Assembly: GCF_002551245.1 (NCBI RefSeq)
Contig: NZ_NTGZ01000012.1
Location: 1-60,476, forward strand
Length of the DNA: 60,476 nucleotides
DNA from: Streptomyces sp. rh34
Lineage (GTDB): Bacteria > Actinomycetota > Actinomycetes > Streptomycetales > Streptomycetaceae
Direction of reading: 5' to 3'
A program made the position numbers and the translations under genes. The notes under the pieces were generated by a model, which ran no database searches, had not been told where the DNA came from, and saw nothing but the letters and a program-made list of their open reading frames with translations. Numbering within the stretch: the first letter of the stretch is position 1; every line of letters begins with the position of its first letter. Below are positions 7,061 through 15,461 of the stretch, piece by piece.

Positions 7061-7725
7061 CTGAGCGTGATGCCGTGGCGTGCCGGCCCCAGGCTCGCCC
7101 GGTAGCGGCGGACGCCCCAACTGCGGTGCTCCAGCTCGGCGGCGACCAGTACCTCCGCCGTGTTCGCCGCGCCGGGGACCAGCTCCACCAGGGCGGCCAC
7201 CGGGTGGTCGCCGACCAGCGGCAGGCGGCGCAGGCTGCGAAACTCCCACTGCGGGTCCGGCTGGGACGCCCCGTGGCCGCGCACGATCCACTCCTCCCGG
7301 CCGGGGCCCGCGTCCGGCTGCCGCTCGACGCCCAGGTCCACGATGCCGGTGCTCACCGTGAAGCTGAGTCCGGTACCGGGGCCGGCCGCCGCCGGGCGGG
7401 TGCGTTCGCCCGGGTCGATGAGCCGGGCCACCGGCCGTACGGCGGGGTCGGGGGTGGTGAGGGAGACCGCCAGGGAGGCGTGCCGGAAGACGCCCGGTGA
7501 CTGCGGGGTCTCCGGCCGGAAGGAGCACACCAGCAGCAGGTGGCGGTAGTCCCGCCCGGGCGTGCCGCGGACCTGGGCGAGCCAGTCGGCGGGGGCGCTC
7601 GGGTGGTCGGCGGGCAGCAGGTCCCAGCCGAAGGTGAGCCGGCCGCGCAGCGGTCCGTCCTCGGCCGGGGCGCCGAGGGTGCGCTCCGGCACCAGCGCGA
7701 CATCGTGCAGCTGGACCTCGGTCAT
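7054..7725 (-). CDS. Hypothetical protein co-transcribed with a CHAT protease
   Basis: 223 aa that I do not recognise. No signal peptide or membrane helix is visible. It has alternating hydrophobic/charged segments that look beta-rich (LTFGWDLLPADHPSAPADW, YRHLLLVCSF, LSFTVSTGIVDLGV, WGVRRYRASLGP). Its ATG overlaps the stop of the upstream CHAT gene by 4 bp (7722-7725), so the two are translationally coupled and probably work together, for example as substrate, regulator or effector of the protease. The C-terminus ends within an 8-bp tandem repeat. Confidence 0.75.
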   Translation of the reverse strand: MTEVQLHDVALVPERTLGAPAEDGPLRGRLTFGWDLLPADHPSAPADWLAQVRGTPGRDYRHLLLVCSFRPETPQSPGVFRHASLAVSLTTPDPAVRPVARLIDPGERTRPAAAGPGTGLSFTVSTGIVDLGVERQPDAGPGREEWIVRGHGASQPDPQWEFRSLRRLPLVGDHPVAALVELVPGAANTAEVLVAAELEHRSWGVRRYRASLGPARHGITLSP

Positions 7726-10700
7726 GTGCTGGCTCCCTTGCTCCGGCCCAGTAGGAAGGTGAACGCTCCCCAGTCCCGGTAGTGGGGGTGGCGGGCCCGG
7801 GTGGCGGTCTGCGCTGCGCGGAACGCGCGCTCAAGATCCTCTCCCGAAGCGGCCCGCTGGTGCAGGCGGTGGTAGAAGTACGTCGCCGGTTCGGGGCGGA
7901 CGGCCCACAGGCAGCCCACGACGGCCTGCACACCGGCGGTGATCAGCGCGGCCGGGACGCCGCGGATGTTGTCCGCCCGGTCGAACCGGCCCAGCGCCGA
8001 CTCGCACGCGGCGAGCGTGACCAGGCGGACGCCCCGCAGGTCGAGCCCGAGGAAGTCGTGGGCGAGGAGCCGGCCGTCGTCGTCCTCGTCCGGGGTGAGG
8101 TAGAGGCAGTGCAGCCAAGGGGCGTCCTGGTCCATCGTGCCGTGGACGGCGAGGTGGACGACGTCGGCCGTGGCGAGTTCGGCGAGCAGCGCGGCGCGGG
8201 TGGCGGCCGGACCGGTGAGCACGGTCGCGCCGACCGCCGCGGCGACCGTCCTGGCGTGCTCCTCCAGCGCGGGTTCGGCGGGCATGCCGTAGGGGACGCC
8301 GCCGTTGGCGGAGGCGAGGACGGCGGTGCGGCGGGGGCGTACGGGGCCGGCGGCGGGGAGGAGCGCTTCGAGACCGGCGATGGTGGTGACGGTCCAGTCG
8401 TCGGCGATCACGCGGCCCCCGGCGGTGCAGAGCGCGACCGGCAGGTAGTGCAGTGCGCCGTGCGGCCAGAGCAGGAGGCGGTCCTTTCCCCGCGCGCGCC
8501 ACGCGGCCCACCGGTCGCCCGCGACGAGCGGGAGTTCGTGTCCCGTGAGCAGCCGGCGGCCCTCCGGTGTCACGTCGCCGAAGAGCGGGTCGCGTTCGAC
8601 CTCCGTGCGGACCGCCTCGACCAGGTCGGCGACGGGGTGCCGGTCGGCGTAGGCCGCGGCCCGTTCCGGTCCGCCGTCGGCGGGGTCGCCGAGCTGCACG
8701 ATCATCGCGCTGTCCTCGCGGGTGACGGCGAGCAGGACGGCCGCGCCGTTCACGGCGGTGGGCAGGAACCAGGTGAGCAGGACCGTGCGGTCGTCCAGGA
8801 GTTCCGCCGTACGCGCCCACAGGTGCGCGTCGTCCACGAACGCCGCCGAGCGGCCGCGCAGTTCGTCGTCGATGAACGAGGAGATGCGCCGACGCAGGTT
8901 GCGGGCGAACTGCTCGCGTTCGTCGCCGCCCCGGGGGGCCCCGCCGCCCGCGCTGCCCTCGCGGCCCCCGTCGCCGTCGCCGCTCTCACGGTCCTCGGCG
9001 CCCTCGCGTCCGGGGTGGTGGTCGGCGTCCAGCACGTCGAGCAGGTTCGCCGTCGCGCCGCCGGGGGCGGTGGGGCTCTCCAGGGCACGGAGTTTCTCGA
9101 CGTAGTTCCCGATGTGCGGGGGCGGGGTGACCGGGCCGTCGATCCGGCGCCACGCGCCCGCCTCCGGGCCCTTGCCCGCCTGGTGGAGGCCGAGCATCAG
9201 GGCCACCGGCATGGTCTCGATCTCGACGGTGAGTTGCCATACGGCGGAGTGGACGAGGTCGCGCAGCACCTCGCCGAGCGCCGGGGCTCCGCTGGTGTCG
9301 AAGTTCGGGACGTCCACGATGATCGCGTACACGGCGTTCCTGAGGGCGTCGCCGCGCAGTCGCGGTATCTCCCGGAGGACGGGCAGCAGGCAGGCCTGGG
9401 CCAGGTCCTGCTGGCCCAGTGAGGCGTAGGAGAGAGCGGCGTACGTGGAGTGGCCCCACGGGAAGGGGACCGCGGCGGAGACCGGCTCGCCCTGCTCCAC
9501 GGCCAGGCGGTACAGGTCCGCCGTCAGGAGTCTGACCGCCGCGCTGTCGCCCGGTCCCGCCTGCCGCAGGAGGTCGGCGCCCAGCGCGGGCTGCCGCCGG
9601 TCGCGGGCGTGGGCGGCGGCGTGCAGCAGCGCGGCGGAGCGCCGGGCCGCCGGCCAGGACGCCGGGAAGGACCGTGGGACGGGGTCGCCGGGGGCCGGGC
9701 AGCCGGTGGGGTCGTCGGGGAGTGCGTGCAGCCGGGCCTCCGTCAGCTGCCGGCGGTGCGCGGGGCCCCGGAGGAGGGAGGAGCTGTCGGCCCAGTCCAG
9801 CGCGGCACGGAGCAGCGGCCGGTCGGCGCGTTCCCGGGCGAGGCTGATGCCCTGGTCGACGGTGCGGGCGGCGACGGCGCCGCCGTACGCGGCAAGGAAG
9901 GCCCCGGCGTCCGAGCCGAACACGTTCTCGCGTACGGCGTCGACGAGCGTGTCCGGCACGTCGGCCACCGACCGGAGCAGGAAGAGCAGCAGGTCCGGCG
10001 GAGCGGCCCCGGGCGCCTCGTACAGCGCGGCGAACGCGGCCCGCGCGGTCTCCTGGTCCACGTCTCCGTCCTCCGCGAGCACCTGGGCCAGCGCGGCCAG
10101 GATCGCCGGACGCAGCGCGCCGCCCGGGCCGCGCTCCCGGTCATCCGACTCGGCCGCCCTCAGCAGCAGTTGGGCCGCCTCCGCCCGCAGCCGCGCGTCG
10201 AACCGCATCGGCCGCTCCCCGTCGGGCCACGGCCGGTGCGGCGGAGAGCGGTACAGGTCGGCGGCGAGCTGGGCGGCCCGCACGGTCCACTCCTCACCGG
10301 CGTACCCGTCGCCGCCCCGGTCCTCCGGCCCCCGTACCGCCAGCCGCAGCCTGGCGGCCGCCAGGAGGGCCGCCGCCAGGTCCGGGGAGCCCTCCAGCTC
10401 CGCGACGAGGCGGCCCGCCACCGTGTCGGCCTCCTCGAAGACCGAGCGATCGCACCGCTGCGCCAGAACCGGCGCCGCGCTCTCGACCGTACGCAGGGCC
10501 GCCTGCCGCCAGGTGGACTCCGCCCCGCACTCCTCGGCGACCTCGGCCACCAGCCGCCAGTAGAGGTGGAGGACGTCGGCGGGCGCGTCCCGGCTCCGGG
10601 ACGCCTCCTCGGTCAGCGCGTTCAGCATCGCCTCGGCGGTCAGCCCGTGCGCTTGCTCCAGTTCCCGCTCCAGTCCGCGCCGCGTCCGTTCCATCCCCCG

Positions 10701-11273
10701 GGCCCGCACCTTGGCCGCGTCGAGGGACAGCACCCGGTCCCCGACGTGGAGCGCCAGTTCCAGCAGGACGGACACCGGGTCGAGGACGTAGGTGACGGTG
10801 GGCGGACCGGCCGCCGCGTGGCCGGGCGGGCCGAACCGCACCCGGCCGGCGCAGACCATCCCCCGCCGCGTCTCGTCGGTCAGCACGCCGGCCATGTCGC
10901 CCGCGGCCGGCAGCACGTGGGACACCACCAGGACGAGCGATCCGGCACCGGCGGCCGTCTCCAGCCAGCCGGGCGGCAGGTCCAGGCCGAGGTCGTACGC
11001 CAACTCCAGGCCGCCGGGGCCGAAGACGGCGAAGACGCCCGCCGTGTCCCGGTGGACGCACCACCGTGCGTCGACGGCGTCCGCGAACGGCAGTCCGTCC
11101 AGCGAGGTGAGCACGGCCAGCCCTCGCGTGTGGGCCCGGGTGAACAGGCTTCCGCCGGGACCGGCCCCGGTGAACGGGCTGAGCCCCGCCTGCCCGACCG
11201 CCAGCCCGGCGTGCCGGACTCCGTCCACCTCCGCCACGAACGCCCAGCCCGTGACATCCCCCGACCGTCGCAC
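7722..11273 (-). CDS. Large CHAT-domain (caspase-like) protein
   Basis: 1183 aa from a GTG at 11273, preceded by a G-rich GAGGGGG stretch. The C-terminal ~340 residues form a CHAT peptidase domain. The catalytic His is in HLAVHGTMD (His about 1044) and Cys in LAACESALG (Cys about 1090), both intact. The N-terminal ~250 residues appear beta-rich (GWAFVAEVDG, VFAVFGPGGLELAYDLG). The centre is a long Ala/Leu/Glu-rich helical array that may be TPR-like. A low-complexity Asp/Glu/Gly linker around residue 760 precedes the protease part. CHAT proteases in bacteria act in defence or regulated proteolysis, and here the 223-aa partner overlaps the stop. The longer open frame upstream of 11273 lacks coding character. 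Confidence 0.85.
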   Translation of the reverse strand: MRRSGDVTGWAFVAEVDGVRHAGLAVGQAGLSPFTGAGPGGSLFTRAHTRGLAVLTSLDGLPFADAVDARWCVHRDTAGVFAVFGPGGLELAYDLGLDLPPGWLETAAGAGSLVLVVSHVLPAAGDMAGVLTDETRRGMVCAGRVRFGPPGHAAAGPPTVTYVLDPVSVLLELALHVGDRVLSLDAAKVRARGMERTRRGLERELEQAHGLTAEAMLNALTEEASRSRDAPADVLHLYWRLVAEVAEECGAESTWRQAALRTVESAAPVLAQRCDRSVFEEADTVAGRLVAELEGSPDLAAALLAAARLRLAVRGPEDRGGDGYAGEEWTVRAAQLAADLYRSPPHRPWPDGERPMRFDARLRAEAAQLLLRAAESDDRERGPGGALRPAILAALAQVLAEDGDVDQETARAAFAALYEAPGAAPPDLLLFLLRSVADVPDTLVDAVRENVFGSDAGAFLAAYGGAVAARTVDQGISLARERADRPLLRAALDWADSSSLLRGPAHRRQLTEARLHALPDDPTGCPAPGDPVPRSFPASWPAARRSAALLHAAAHARDRRQPALGADLLRQAGPGDSAAVRLLTADLYRLAVEQGEPVSAAVPFPWGHSTYAALSYASLGQQDLAQACLLPVLREIPRLRGDALRNAVYAIIVDVPNFDTSGAPALGEVLRDLVHSAVWQLTVEIETMPVALMLGLHQAGKGPEAGAWRRIDGPVTPPPHIGNYVEKLRALESPTAPGGATANLLDVLDADHHPGREGAEDRESGDGDGGREGSAGGGAPRGGDEREQFARNLRRRISSFIDDELRGRSAAFVDDAHLWARTAELLDDRTVLLTWFLPTAVNGAAVLLAVTREDSAMIVQLGDPADGGPERAAAYADRHPVADLVEAVRTEVERDPLFGDVTPEGRRLLTGHELPLVAGDRWAAWRARGKDRLLLWPHGALHYLPVALCTAGGRVIADDWTVTTIAGLEALLPAAGPVRPRRTAVLASANGGVPYGMPAEPALEEHARTVAAAVGATVLTGPAATRAALLAELATADVVHLAVHGTMDQDAPWLHCLYLTPDEDDDGRLLAHDFLGLDLRGVRLVTLAACESALGRFDRADNIRGVPAALITAGVQAVVGCLWAVRPEPATYFYHRLHQRAASGEDLERAFRAAQTATRARHPHYRDWGAFTFLLGRSKGAST

Positions 11274-11404
11274 GCCGCCCCCTCGTACCCGCGGATCATG
11301 GCCCCCCGCGCCACCCTTCCACAGGCGGCGAACACGGGCAGACCGTTTCCGGCGGGATCCGGCCGCCCGGCCGCCCCGACCTCTCCCGGACGTCGCGGAG
11401 CCGG

Positions 11405-11839
11405 TCAGCCGCAGGGCCGGAACACCGCCACGGCCTCCCCGTCCTCGCCCTCCCCGGCGCCCCGGAAGGTGACCGTCAGCCGCATCCCGACGCGGAGACC
11501 GTCGTGCGCGCACTCCACGATCCCGGTCATCATCCGGGGGCCCTCGGCGAGGTCGACGACGGCCGCGACGTACGGGACGCGGGAGCCGAAGGGCGGCAGG
11601 TCGTTGCGGTGGACGACGGACCAGGTGTAGAGGGTCGCCTCCCCGCTCGCACGCTCCCACCGGACGTCCTCGCTCCAGCAGTACGGGCAGAACTCGCGCG
11701 GGTAGTGGTGGGCCCGGCCGCATCCGCCACAGCGGCGCAGGAGCAGGTGCCCCTCCGCCGCCGCGTCCCAGTAGGGGCGGGTGAAGGCGTCGGGCTCGGG
11801 GAGGTCGAAGCGCGGGGCCGCCGTGCGCTCCGGGGTCAC
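11405..11839 (-). CDS. DUF35/OB-fold zinc-ribbon acyl-CoA-associated protein
   Basis: 144 aa from a GTG at 11839 that overlaps the DoxX stop (GTGA). The N-terminal half has a rubredoxin-like zinc ribbon with two Cys pairs (CGGC and CPYC, about residues 36-53). The C-terminal half is an OB-fold (LYTWSVVHRNDLPPF, YVAAVVDLAEGPRMMTGIV). DUF35 proteins are obligate partners of SCP-x/Ltp thiolase-fold enzymes (as in the ChsH2-Ltp2 aldolase). A likely partner is the protein at 919-2190, whose gene carries the same operator. Confidence 0.85.
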   Translation of the reverse strand: MTPERTAAPRFDLPEPDAFTRPYWDAAAEGHLLLRRCGGCGRAHHYPREFCPYCWSEDVRWERASGEATLYTWSVVHRNDLPPFGSRVPYVAAVVDLAEGPRMMTGIVECAHDGLRVGMRLTVTFRGAGEGEDGEAVAVFRPCG

Positions 11840-12288
11840 GGGAACAGTCCGAGGGCGGAGTCCAGGGACCAGGTCTGCCAGGCCATGCCGAACAGGGCCA
11901 CCAGGGAGATCAGCGCCATCATGGCGTTCTGCCCCTGCTCGGCCCAGTCGTGGATCATCAGGACCAGGTAGAGGAGGTTGAGGAGGAGTCCGGCGGCCAG
12001 GGCCACCGGGGTCAGGAATCCCGTCACCAGGCCGAGTCCCAGGGCCAGTTCCGCGTAGACGACGACGTACGCCATCACCTTGGGGCGCGGTTCGACGATC
12101 CGCCCGAAGCCCGTGCGCACCACGCCCCAGCGATGCTTGCCCGCGACGTCGGCCGCCCAGGCGATGCCCGTGCCGCGCTCGAACCAGCCCTTCTTGTCCT
12201 TGTGCCGCCAGCTCTCCAGCCACCACAGGCCGAGGCCTATGCGCAGGACGGCGAGCCATTCGGCGCCGCTGAGCCAGATCGTCTGCAT
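11836..12288 (-). CDS. DoxX/TQO small-subunit family membrane protein
   Basis: 150 aa, with an N-terminal amphipathic segment (LAVLRIGLGLWWLESWRHK) and three or four hydrophobic helices (VMAYVVVYAELALGLGLVTG, VALAAGLLLNLLYLVLMIHD, MMALISLVALFGMAW). The ATG at 12288 has a GGAGG ribosome-binding site a few bases upstream. DoxX-like proteins are linked to quinone/thiosulfate redox or used as redox-linked membrane modules. Co-transcription with DUF35 under a regulon palindrome (12310-12324) suggests service to the catabolic pathway, possibly in electron transfer (inference). Confidence 0.75.
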   Translation of the reverse strand: MQTIWLSGAEWLAVLRIGLGLWWLESWRHKDKKGWFERGTGIAWAADVAGKHRWGVVRTGFGRIVEPRPKVMAYVVVYAELALGLGLVTGFLTPVALAAGLLLNLLYLVLMIHDWAEQGQNAMMALISLVALFGMAWQTWSLDSALGLFP

Positions 12289-12309
12289 CGGGCCTCCGGA
12301 GAGCGATTT

Positions 12310-12324
12310 CTGACGGGCCGTCAG
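12310..12324. promoter_or_regulatory. Regulon palindrome, site 3 (perfect)
   Basis: CTGACGGGCCGTCAG, a perfect 15-bp palindrome and the best match to the consensus. It lies 21 bp before the DoxX start on the minus strand. Confidence 0.8.
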
Positions 12325-12578
12325 TTCAGTTAGTTCAGCGGACAGGTGGGGCCTCGCGCAAGAGGGAGGCGGCATCCGGCCTCTGCCGGAAGCCGGACAC
12401 CGATGCCCGGCACCGCCCGCGAACCCGGCGTCCGGGCGTGGCACGTGCCGGGAGCATGTGGGGGCGACGCCCGGCGCCGTCCGCGACATGCGGCACGGAA
12501 GGCCCGCTGTCGGGATTCCGAGACGTAGAAGGCCGTAAATCCGGACACCGGGGCCCCTCGGCGTTTCGCCGACCGACC

Positions 12579-12597
12579 GGTTGGAAACTGACCAACC
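12579..12597. promoter_or_regulatory. Inverted repeat ahead of the FAD oxidoreductase
   Basis: GGTTGG and CCAACC arms separated by 7 bp, ending 19 bp before the TTG at 12617. Possible operator for the biosynthetic cluster. The rest of the 12325-12616 gap shows no gene I can support. Confidence 0.45.
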
Positions 12598-12616
12598 AGC
12601 CTGCAGAGGAGGCCCC

Positions 12617-14485
12617 TTGCTGGTTCTGCTGGATCACCCAGTGCCGACCTCCGTCGAGCCGCTGCTGAGAGGCGCGCACATACTGCACCGCCCCACGCTC
12701 GGGGCCCGGCCGGGCGCCCTCCGCGGTCGGGCGCTGGCCCGGGACCGGCCGGACGTCCTGCTCACCCGGTCCGCCCCCGAGGCCGCCGAGACGGCCGCCT
12801 GGGGCGCGGCGGCGGGCGAGCGCCCCCTGGTCGTCGTCCTCCTGGACCGGGTGGCCGGACCGGGCGGGGCACGAGAGGGCGCCGCGCGGGTCCGCCGCCC
12901 GCGCACCCGCCGATTACCCGGGGCCGGACCGGCCGCATCCCGATTACGCGTGACCGTGTGCCCGTCGGCCGGGGCCGCCGAGCCCCCCGCGGACCTCTAC
13001 GCACGGGCGCTCGCCACGGCCGAACGGCACTTCCTGGCCGAGCGGGTCCGCCCGGTGCTCGCCGGGCACCTCGGCGCCGTCCGGCCGGAGGCGGCCTCGG
13101 TCGTCCTGGTGGGCGCCGGGGTGGTGAACCTGCTGACCGGGCTGCGGCTGCTGCGGGCCGGTCACCGTGTGACGTTCTACGACAGTGGCCCCGACCCCCG
13201 GTCCGACGCGCCGTGGACATGCTTCGGATGCAGCAGGGGCGGCGGCGACGCCCGGATGTTCACGCTCACCGAGGCCGACGGCTATTTCGGCAGCCCCGGC
13301 GGCGGGCCCCCGCCCTTCACCCAGCCGGTGAAGGACAAGGGCTGGGGCCTGGCCGACCTGGCCCGCCTCGGGCCGGCGGAGACGGCCTGGACCGAGGACA
13401 ACGCCCGGGTGCCTGGCTGGCTGGCCCGGTCCCTCACCGAGGACGTCCTGGGCTACAACCTGACGTCCGACCGGCTCTGGCGGGAGCTCCGGCACGACGC
13501 TCCGGAGCTGTTCCACGGAGTCGGCCTGCGGGAGGGCATCCTGCGGGTCTACAGCGATCAGGCCGTGCTCGAAGCCCATGTGGCGCGTCAACGCGTCCTC
13601 ACCGACCGGCACTTCGAGATCCTGTCCGCCGACCGGGTCAGCGCCCGGCACCCGGCGCTGGCCGCGGCGCACCGGGCGGGGGCCTTCGTCGGCGGCATCG
13701 AGGTGAACGGGTTCACCGTGCAGGTGCACCGGTTCCTCGGCGTCGTGGCCGACGCGGCCGAGCGGGCGGGCGCGGTCTTCCACTGGGGCCGGCCGGTGGA
13801 CGCCCTCGTCCCGGGCGAGGGCGGCGCGCCGGACGGGATCAGCTGTCGTGACGGCGAGACGGTCCGCGCCGACCACTACGTCCTCTCCCCCGGCGCCTAC
13901 GGGGAAGCGCTGCTGCGCGGCACCGCGTCCGCCGGGCTGATCCACGGAATGGTCGGCGTCTGGCTCACCCTCCCCGACGCCGGCCGGGGACTGAAGAACT
14001 CCCTGAAGATCACCCGGAGCGGGCACACCGCGGCCGACGCCAACGTCACCGTCACCGAGGGCCCGGACGGCCGCTCCTTCCTCACCGTCGGATCGGGCTA
14101 CGGCTGGACGGGCGCCGACCCGGACAACATCGATCCGACCCAGCTCGAAGCGCTCTACGCGGCGGTCGACGACACGGCGTCCTCCTTCTTCCCCGACGCG
14201 TTCGACGAGGCCCGGAGATCCGGTCTGCTGAAGCGGAGCAGAAGATATTGCGTGCGACCCTGGACCGCTTCGAGCCTTCCGGTCTTCGAGACCACGAGGA
14301 CCGCCGGAGGCGGGCTTCTCCTCGTCACCGGCGGTCACAACACGGGCGGATTCGCCCAGGCACCCGTGACCGCCGAGGCGGTGGCGGCTGCACTGCGCGG
14401 GGAAAGCCATCCGATGCACTTCGACTATCACCCGAATCGACTCCGTATGTTCTACGGACAAAAGGATGCGAGGCTCCCGGAATGA
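12617..14485 (+). CDS. FAD-dependent oxidoreductase (DAO fold) with extra N-terminal domain
   Basis: 622 aa from a TTG at 12617, with GAGGAGG at 12606-12612. Residues 1 to about 115 form a separate alpha/beta segment (LVLLDHPVP, DVLLTRS, PLVVVLLDRVAG) recalling the substrate domain of D-2-hydroxyacid dehydrogenases. A Rossmann FAD-binding domain begins with VLVGAGVVNLLTGLRLLRAG (residue 163 on). The C-terminal LLLVTGGHNTGGFAQAP closes a D-amino-acid-oxidase/glycine-oxidase-like fold. It probably oxidises an amine or amino-acid intermediate. Its stop overlaps the methyltransferase ATG (ATGA), so it heads a biosynthetic operon. The domain combination is unusual, and the substrate is unknown. 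Confidence 0.78.
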   Translation: MLVLLDHPVPTSVEPLLRGAHILHRPTLGARPGALRGRALARDRPDVLLTRSAPEAAETAAWGAAAGERPLVVVLLDRVAGPGGAREGAARVRRPRTRRLPGAGPAASRLRVTVCPSAGAAEPPADLYARALATAERHFLAERVRPVLAGHLGAVRPEAASVVLVGAGVVNLLTGLRLLRAGHRVTFYDSGPDPRSDAPWTCFGCSRGGGDARMFTLTEADGYFGSPGGGPPPFTQPVKDKGWGLADLARLGPAETAWTEDNARVPGWLARSLTEDVLGYNLTSDRLWRELRHDAPELFHGVGLREGILRVYSDQAVLEAHVARQRVLTDRHFEILSADRVSARHPALAAAHRAGAFVGGIEVNGFTVQVHRFLGVVADAAERAGAVFHWGRPVDALVPGEGGAPDGISCRDGETVRADHYVLSPGAYGEALLRGTASAGLIHGMVGVWLTLPDAGRGLKNSLKITRSGHTAADANVTVTEGPDGRSFLTVGSGYGWTGADPDNIDPTQLEALYAAVDDTASSFFPDAFDEARRSGLLKRSRRYCVRPWTASSLPVFETTRTAGGGLLLVTGGHNTGGFAQAPVTAEAVAAALRGESHPMHFDYHPNRLRMFYGQKDARLPE

Positions 14486-15321
14486 CGGACGAAGAAGCCA
14501 CGGCCGACACGACGGCATGGCAGCAGCGAGGCAGTTCCTTCGGCGACGGGGTCGACGCCTACGAGACGACCCGGCCGGGATATCCCGTCGAGAGCGTCCG
14601 GTGGATCCTGGGAACCGAACCGCGGGACGTGCTGGACCTCGGCGCGGGCACCGGCCTGCTCACCCGGGTCCTGGCGGCCGAGGGGCACCGGACCCGGGCG
14701 GTCGAACCGGACGGCGCGATGCGCGCCCGCATCACCGCCACCGCCCCCGGATCCGTGGCCCTGGCCGGCAGCGCCGAGAACATCCCGCTGCCCGACGCCA
14801 GCCTGGACGCGGTGCTGGTCAGCCACGCCTACCACTGGTTCGACCCCGCCCCCGCCCACGCCGAGATCGCGCGCGTACTGCGCCCCGGCGGAGTCCTGGC
14901 GACCCTCTGGAACCTCCGCGACGAAGAGGTCCCCTGGTCGGCGGCGCTGTCCGGGATCCTCGCCGACGAGGACACCGGGACCGACCCGCGCACCCCCGCG
15001 GCGATCATGCTGCACGGCGCGCTGAGGGCGCTGCGCACCCAGGACACCTCATGGCTCACCGGCTGGCTGCGCGACCCCACGTTCGGGCCGGAGTTCGGGG
15101 CCGTCGAACAGGGATTCTTCCCGCACTCCGAGACGAAGACGATCGAGTCCCTCGTCACGCTCATAAAATCACGTTCGTACTACCTGACGTCCTCTCCGGA
15201 CCGCCGCCGGGAAATCGAGGAACGCATACGTGAACTCGCCACCGTGCACCCGGAACTGAAAAGCGGCAACACCTTCGAGCTACCCTACGTAACGGTCGTA
15301 TTCACCACGGTCCGCAACTGA
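14482..15321 (+). CDS. Class I SAM-dependent methyltransferase
   Basis: 279 aa. Motif I is VLDLGAGTGLLTRVL (about residues 50-64), followed by the acidic AVEPDGAMR, the AENIPLPDASLDAVLVSHAYHWF region and an LRPGGVL loop, a standard small-molecule methyltransferase (UbiE/Methyltransf_11 type). The ATG overlaps the stop of the FAD oxidoreductase. It presumably methylates an intermediate of the cluster; acceptor (N, O or C) cannot be told from sequence. Followed by an A/G/C-rich repeat tract. Confidence 0.85.
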   Translation: MTDEEATADTTAWQQRGSSFGDGVDAYETTRPGYPVESVRWILGTEPRDVLDLGAGTGLLTRVLAAEGHRTRAVEPDGAMRARITATAPGSVALAGSAENIPLPDASLDAVLVSHAYHWFDPAPAHAEIARVLRPGGVLATLWNLRDEEVPWSAALSGILADEDTGTDPRTPAAIMLHGALRALRTQDTSWLTGWLRDPTFGPEFGAVEQGFFPHSETKTIESLVTLIKSRSYYLTSSPDRRREIEERIRELATVHPELKSGNTFELPYVTVVFTTVRN

Positions 15322-15329
15322 CGCACCGC

Positions 15330-15440
15330 ACCGGAACACGGGAACACGGGCAGCCCAGAAACCCGAAACACCGGAAATACCGGAACGTCGGAACACCGGA
15401 ACGTCGGAACACGGGAAACCGAAACCGGAAACCGGAAACA
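15330..15440 (+). repeat. Degenerate GGAACACCGGAA tandem tract
   Basis: Between the methyltransferase stop and the ligase GTG, short units resembling CCGGAACAC / CGGAACGT repeat about ten times with a period of roughly 8-13 bp. The composition differs from flanking coding DNA. It starts within 10 bp of a stop codon, like the arrays at 7022 and 17210. Confidence 0.7.
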
Positions 15441-15461
15441 TCATCGCCGAAAGGGAACACG

